Shown piece after piece: positions 4,526-8,412 of a DNA stretch of 8,412 bases. Position numbers and translations under genes: made by a program. Position 1 is the stretch's first letter. Each line of letters begins with the position of its first letter. Below the pieces are notes generated by a model that saw only the letters and a list, made by a program, of their open reading frames with translations, was not told the DNA's origin and ran no database searches. This DNA comes from Deltaproteobacteria bacterium (GTDB lineage Bacteria > Desulfobacterota > Desulfuromonadia > Desulfuromonadales > Geopsychrobacteraceae), in contig JAACTI010000016.1 in assembly GCA_009993495.1 (NCBI GenBank), positions 1-8,412 of the forward strand. The letters are read 5' to 3'.

Positions 4526-6727
4526 GTGTCACGACTGATTGATAAAAAACTGAGTCGGCGGCGGTTTATCGGCACATCGACCTGCGCTTTGGCTGGAGTT
4601 GGCCTGGCCTCTCAAGGACGAGTTTTGAGAGCGCTGGCCACAAGCGAAGAGCCGCTCAGCGGCAAACTCGGCGACAATCGCGATGTCTTTACTGCCTGCG
4701 GCATGTGCGTCAATAAGTGTGGGGTTATTGCCCGGGTTCGCGATGGGCGCATTTACAAACTCGATCCCAATCCCGAATACCTCAAAAGCCGCGGTATGCT
4801 TTGTGCTCGTGGTAATGCCGGGTTAAACCAGGTCTATGATCCCGACCGCCTTAAATATCCCCTCATCCGGGTCGGCGAACGGGGCGAAGGTAAATGGCGG
4901 CGCGCCAGCTGGGAAGAAGCTCTTGATCTGGTGGCGAAAAAAATGAACGAAATCGCCGAAAAACACACTCGGGCCGGGGTGATGTTTGCCTCGACCGAGG
5001 GCACTTTTCAGGAACATTTCTTTCTGCAAATGGCGGAATGTTTCGGCTCACCCAACACGGTGCGCCATCCGACCTTGTGCTTGTCCTCCAATATCCAGGG
5101 GTTCAGCGCAACTTTTGGCACTTACCCCTCCGCCGATATTCTCAATAGCGATTACATTATCATGGCCGGGGCCAATCGCAGCGAAGCCCTGCTGACACCA
5201 GACTCTATTGATCAGCTCAAAGGTGATGGCGGGCGGCGCAAGCTGGTTTATCTGGATCCGCGCTTTACCAAAACGGCCGCCAAGGCCGATGAATGGTATC
5301 CGATCAAGCCTGGCACCGACATGGCATTTGTTTTGGCGATGATTCACGTGATTATTGGTGAAGGCCTCTATGCCAAGGATTTTGTCGCCACTACGACCGT
5401 CGGTTTTGATGAGCTGGCGGCCCACGTGCAGCAATACAGCCCCGAATGGGCCGAACAACACTGCCAGATCGCCGCCGCCGACATTCGCCGGGTGGCGCGT
5501 GAATTTGCCAAAGCGGCACCCAAGGCTTTGTTTTACCCTGGGCGGCGGTCATCCTTTGCCGATGACGATGTCCAGTTGCGCCGCGCGATGGCGATTGTCA
5601 ACGCGATTGTCGGCAGCTGGGATACTGAGGGCGGCCTGGTGCCCAACAGTGTGATTCCTCTGAGCAAACATGATTACCTGGCTCCCTGGTACGACGACGT
5701 ACCGGAACGCATCGACAAGGACAGTGCGGTATTTCTGTCGGAAAAGGATGGTTCCTGGACGGCAATGCGCGACCGGATTTTGGCTGCCGATCCCTACGCG
5801 ATCAAGGGGATGATGGTTTACAAGCAAAATCTGGTCATGTCCGTTCCTAACCGCGCCAAAACTCTCAAAATGATGAAGCAGATGGATTTTATCTGCACCA
5901 TCGACATTTGTATGAGTGACACCGCCTGGCTGTCTGATGTGGTGCTGCCCGAAGCGACCTACCTTGAACGCCAGGATCCGTTGGAGTCTCTCTCCGGAGT
6001 TGTGCCGGTGGTAGCCTTTCGCCAACCCTGCGTTGAGGCGATGTTCGAAAGCAAACCTTGCTTGTGGATCATGCAAAACCTGGCCAAGCGCCTGGGCTCA
6101 GAAATCGCCGAGACCTTCGATTTCACTATGGATGAGCATATTCACCATCAGGTGAGTAAAAACCCCCAGATTTTGAAAGATCTCAAAAAGAAGGGGGTTT
6201 ATTATCTCAAGGTCGAGCCCAGCTACGGCCTGACTCAAGGCAAACGCTTAAAAACCAAAAGCGGGAAAATTGAGCTTTACTCCGAAAACTACGCCAGCAA
6301 GGGGCTTGATCCCATGCCGGTCTTCCGCCCGCACGCCGAGGTTCCTCCGGGGAAATTCCGCCTCTTGGTTGGGCGCAATGCCTACTTTACTCACGGCACT
6401 ACCGCCAATAACGCCTTTTTGCATGAATTGATGCCCGAAAACAGTCTGTGGCTCAACCCGCAGGCGGCGCAAAAACTCGGTTTGCGCAATGGCCAGCCAG
6501 TCAAGGTCAAAAGTGCAGTCGGCGAAGGCGTGCTGCGCCTGGAAGTCACCGACAAAATCCGCCCCGATTGTGTCTACATGGCCCATGGATTCGGCGTGCT
6601 CTCCAAAGGCCAGTCCCTGATCTACGGCAGGGGGGCCTGCGATGCCGCCCTGATTGAAGACGCGCTCGAACCCATTTCGGGAAATGTCGCCATGCACCAA
6701 ACTTTTGTTGACGTCAGCCCCGCCTGA
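4526..6727 (+). CDS. Molybdopterin oxidoreductase catalytic subunit, PsrA/PhsA-like, Tat-exported
   Basis: This 733-residue protein belongs to the DMSO-reductase (complex iron-sulfur molybdoenzyme) family and should act in the periplasm on the outer face of the membrane. It starts with GTG, well placed after TGAGGAG (4513-4519). The Tat signal is S10-R-R-R-F-I-G followed by a hydrophobic stretch to about 30. A [4Fe-4S] site is formed by C58, C61, C65 and C93. C185, in T-L-C-L-S-S, is at the place expected for the molybdenum-ligating residue. D-P-R-F-T-K-T-A-A-K-A-D-E-W and I-K-P-G-T-D (244-265) and a Y-P-G-R-R-S-S segment belong to the cofactor-binding core; the C-terminal domain (about 615-733) is the MoCo-binding barrel. 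Length and motifs fit polysulfide/thiosulfate reductases better than the longer arsenate or tetrathionate enzymes, but the substrate is not proven. It needs the chaperone at 1345. Confidence 0.92.
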   Translation: MSRLIDKKLSRRRFIGTSTCALAGVGLASQGRVLRALATSEEPLSGKLGDNRDVFTACGMCVNKCGVIARVRDGRIYKLDPNPEYLKSRGMLCARGNAGLNQVYDPDRLKYPLIRVGERGEGKWRRASWEEALDLVAKKMNEIAEKHTRAGVMFASTEGTFQEHFFLQMAECFGSPNTVRHPTLCLSSNIQGFSATFGTYPSADILNSDYIIMAGANRSEALLTPDSIDQLKGDGGRRKLVYLDPRFTKTAAKADEWYPIKPGTDMAFVLAMIHVIIGEGLYAKDFVATTTVGFDELAAHVQQYSPEWAEQHCQIAAADIRRVAREFAKAAPKALFYPGRRSSFADDDVQLRRAMAIVNAIVGSWDTEGGLVPNSVIPLSKHDYLAPWYDDVPERIDKDSAVFLSEKDGSWTAMRDRILAADPYAIKGMMVYKQNLVMSVPNRAKTLKMMKQMDFICTIDICMSDTAWLSDVVLPEATYLERQDPLESLSGVVPVVAFRQPCVEAMFESKPCLWIMQNLAKRLGSEIAETFDFTMDEHIHHQVSKNPQILKDLKKKGVYYLKVEPSYGLTQGKRLKTKSGKIELYSENYASKGLDPMPVFRPHAEVPPGKFRLLVGRNAYFTHGTTANNAFLHELMPENSLWLNPQAAQKLGLRNGQPVKVKSAVGEGVLRLEVTDKIRPDCVYMAHGFGVLSKGQSLIYGRGACDAALIEDALEPISGNVAMHQTFVDVSPA

Positions 6728-6738
6728 ATCGGCGCGGT

Positions 6739-6745
6739 CAAGGAG
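6739..6745 (+). promoter_or_regulatory. Ribosome binding site of the iron-sulfur subunit
   Basis: CAAGGAG is 8 bases before the ATG at 6754, in the 26-bp gap after the catalytic-subunit stop. No terminator intervenes, consistent with one operon. Confidence 0.6.
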
Positions 6746-6753
6746 TAGAAACG

Positions 6754-7308
6754 ATGAAAACCAAGCGCTACGCCATTGTTCTTGATACCCGGCGCTGCAT
6801 TGACTGTAAAGCCTGCACGGTTGCCTGCAAGGCCGAAAACGATGTGCCCTTGGGCGAAGACAAACATCGCAACTGGGTCACCCAGGAACCCCTGCGCGGG
6901 ACCTTTCCCAATTTGGGACAAAGTTTCAGCCCAAGTCAGTGCAATCAGTGTGCAAACCCGCCCTGCAACAGCGTTTGTCCGACCAGTGCCACTGGGATCA
7001 CCCCTGAAGGCATTGTCACGGTCAACGCCGACAAGTGTATCGGCTGCAAATACTGCATGCTCGCCTGCCCCTATGATGCTCGCTATTACAACGAAGAAAC
7101 CGGGGTCATTGATAAATGTACCTTCTGCATCCAGCGCGTCGCTGTTGGGCGCATTCCGGCCTGTGTCGAAACCTGTCCGACCAAGGTGCGCGTGTTTGGC
7201 GATTTAAATGACCCCGAAAGCGAAGTGAGCCTGCTCTTGGCGAAACACCGCTATACTGTTCTCAAGCCAGAACTGGGGACTAAACCATTTCTGTACTATT
7301 TGATTTAG
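6754..7308 (+). CDS. Four-cluster [4Fe-4S] electron-transfer subunit, PsrB/PhsB/DmsB-type
   Basis: This 184-residue ferredoxin-like protein carries sixteen cysteines in four groups, enough for four [4Fe-4S] clusters: C15/18/21/25, C63/66/71/75, C95/98/101/105 and C122/125/137/141. The spacing is the standard one for the B subunit of Psr, Phs, Dms and related enzymes, and all ligands are present. There is no signal peptide, as expected for a subunit exported together with its Tat-carrying catalytic partner. It passes electrons from the membrane subunit to the cluster of the catalytic subunit. The length fits the short Psr/Phs type; arsenate and tetrathionate B subunits tend to be longer. The next gene's ribosome site overlaps its stop codon, indicating tight co-expression. 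Confidence 0.93.
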   Translation: MKTKRYAIVLDTRRCIDCKACTVACKAENDVPLGEDKHRNWVTQEPLRGTFPNLGQSFSPSQCNQCANPPCNSVCPTSATGITPEGIVTVNADKCIGCKYCMLACPYDARYYNEETGVIDKCTFCIQRVAVGRIPACVETCPTKVRVFGDLNDPESEVSLLLAKHRYTVLKPELGTKPFLYYLI

Positions 7309-7311
7309 GAG
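7305..7311 (+). promoter_or_regulatory. Ribosome binding site overlapping the iron-sulfur subunit stop
   Basis: TTAGGAG includes the TAG stop of the preceding gene and lies 7 bases before the ATG at 7319. This sets the start of the membrane subunit and suggests translational coupling. Confidence 0.65.
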
Positions 7312-7318
7312 TTTATCC

Positions 7319-8412
7319 ATGTCAACGCTTGTCAAAAATTCAGGTCAGATGTTGTGGTTTGCCCTGCTGAGCCTCTCCTTGGTCGCCGCGGTGGGGGCCG
7401 CAGTTTACAGCCTGATGGTCGGCCACGAGGCAGCTTTCAACGTCACCCGCGGGGTTCCCTGGGGCATTTTAATCTCGACCTATGTTTTTCTGGCCATCTC
7501 CTGCTCGGGCCTGTGCCTGATCTCGAGCCTGGGGCACGTCTTTGGTTTTGATGAATTTAACCGGCTGTCTCGCCGAGCGATTTTACTCGCCATCCTGTGT
7601 CTGGTTGGTGCCTTTGTTGCCATCGGCCTGGACCTGGAAAAACCTTTCAACATGATTTACACCCTGCTTTCGCCCAACTTTTCCTCGGCAATCTGGTGGA
7701 TGGGCACAGTTTACGGCATTTATCTCGGGGTTTTGGTCATTGAGTTTTACGCCCTGATGACCAACAATCACAAATTGTCGATCATAACGGGCTCGCTGGG
7801 CTTTTTGTTTGCCATCGCCGCCCCCTCGGTGCTGGGGGCGGTCTTTGGCCTGACCCTGGCGCGCCCCTTCTGGCACGGGGCTTTTTTGCCAGTTTATATT
7901 TTGATTACGGCCTTGGTGTCAGGCACCGCCATCATTTCGATTGTCATGTATTTTCAACATAGTGTGCGTGGATTGCAGATGGATGACAACGACAAGCGCG
8001 TGATTCGGCTGCTGGGTCGAATTTTGCGCCTGATGATATTTGTCTTGATTTTTTCGGTTTTCTGGAACGTGGTCATTGGAATTTATGGCACTCAGCCGGG
8101 TCATTATGAGCCGGTTAAAAACCTGCTCAGTGGCTCCCTGGCCCTCAATTTCTGGCTTGGAGAAATCTTGCTTGGTCTGGCGATCCCCCTGGCATTGCTG
8201 CTAAGTAAAAACCGTACGCCCTTTACCACCATGATTGCCAGCGTGTTGGCTCTGGTCGGGATGTTTTTTATGCGCTATGATATGACCATCAGCGGTCAGG
8301 TTTATCCGATGAAAGCCGGCACTGCCGGGCTGATTGATGGTTTGTTCACCTACACTCCCTCAGTGGCTGAGGGGCTGATTGTTTTAGGCTGCATCGCTTT
8401 CAGCGCCTTGGC
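7319..8412 (+). CDS. NrfD/PsrC-type membrane subunit (3' end outside window)
   Basis: This is an integral membrane protein that would anchor the enzyme and take electrons (and possibly move protons) from the quinol pool. The frame is open from the ATG at 7319 to the right edge, giving 364 complete codons without a stop; most family members are about 300-400 residues, so only a short tail should be missing. Hydrophobic helices lie at roughly 11-34, 47-73, 86-104, 123-146, 153-180, 187-212, 233-256, 274-295, 303-318 and 346-364. N-V-T-R-G-V-P-W-G-I (41-50) is the characteristic early loop, and M-R-Y-D-M-T-I-S-G-Q (318-327) is a late motif typical of the family. No heme-ligand pattern of the NarI type is obvious. 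It is the third gene of an A-B-C operon, as in psrABC. The product is confident; the exact subclass is not. Confidence 0.93.
   Translation, partial: MSTLVKNSGQMLWFALLSLSLVAAVGAAVYSLMVGHEAAFNVTRGVPWGILISTYVFLAISCSGLCLISSLGHVFGFDEFNRLSRRAILLAILCLVGAFVAIGLDLEKPFNMIYTLLSPNFSSAIWWMGTVYGIYLGVLVIEFYALMTNNHKLSIITGSLGFLFAIAAPSVLGAVFGLTLARPFWHGAFLPVYILITALVSGTAIISIVMYFQHSVRGLQMDDNDKRVIRLLGRILRLMIFVLIFSVFWNVVIGIYGTQPGHYEPVKNLLSGSLALNFWLGEILLGLAIPLALLLSKNRTPFTTMIASVLALVGMFFMRYDMTISGQVYPMKAGTAGLIDGLFTYTPSVAEGLIVLGCIAFSAL

Noticed and set aside
7583..8104. Minus-strand frames of 97 and 61 codons opposite the end of the window
   Set aside because: They are antisense to the NrfD-type gene, have no ribosome sites and resemble no family I recognise.

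Overview
The window looks like an anaerobic-respiration locus from a moderate-GC Gram-negative bacterium. A Desulfuromonas/Geobacter-like member of the Desulfobacterota is my best guess. It rests on the combination of a sigma-54 activator, a small monoheme c-type cytochrome, a DUF3373-like outer-membrane porin and a Psr/Phs-type molybdoenzyme operon. The taxonomic call is inference; no rRNA or housekeeping gene is present to anchor it. All genes lie on the + strand.

Layout. (1) Positions 2-1324: the 3' part (possibly nearly all) of a PAS-AAA+-Fis sigma-54-dependent activator; its reading frame is open to the left edge. (2) 1345-1956: a TorD/DmsD-family chaperone, 20 bp downstream and probably co-transcribed. 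(3) 1957-2270: a 314-bp intergenic region with three copies of an inverted repeat (GAAAC-N5-GTTTC, one copy imperfect) and, 72 bp downstream of the last copy, a -24/-12-like element. This is the layout expected for upstream activator sites plus a sigma-54 promoter. (4) 2271-2594 and 2627-4393: a small exported c-type cytochrome and a 588-residue porin, closed by a strong rho-independent terminator at 4402-4439. (5) 4526-8412: an A-B-C molybdoenzyme operon comprising a Tat-exported molybdopterin catalytic subunit, a four-cluster ferredoxin-like subunit and an NrfD/PsrC-type membrane subunit cut by the right edge.

How they may work together. The A-B-C trio is the classic architecture of a periplasm-facing reductase that takes electrons from the quinone pool through the NrfD subunit and the [4Fe-4S] chain to a molybdenum-bis-MGD site. 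Closest by architecture and sequence feel are the polysulfide/thiosulfate reductases (PsrABC/PhsABC); the actual substrate cannot be read from this sequence. The chaperone would mature the catalytic subunit before Tat export. The porin could admit or release the substrate across the outer membrane, and the cytochrome could be an additional periplasmic electron carrier. The activator, whose PAS domain is unusually cysteine-rich, is the natural candidate to bind the repeat array and switch on the cytochrome-porin unit.

The most interesting things are the operator array and the linkage of a dedicated porin and monoheme cytochrome to a molybdoenzyme of unknown substrate. I see no mobile elements, CRISPR arrays, tRNAs or rRNAs.
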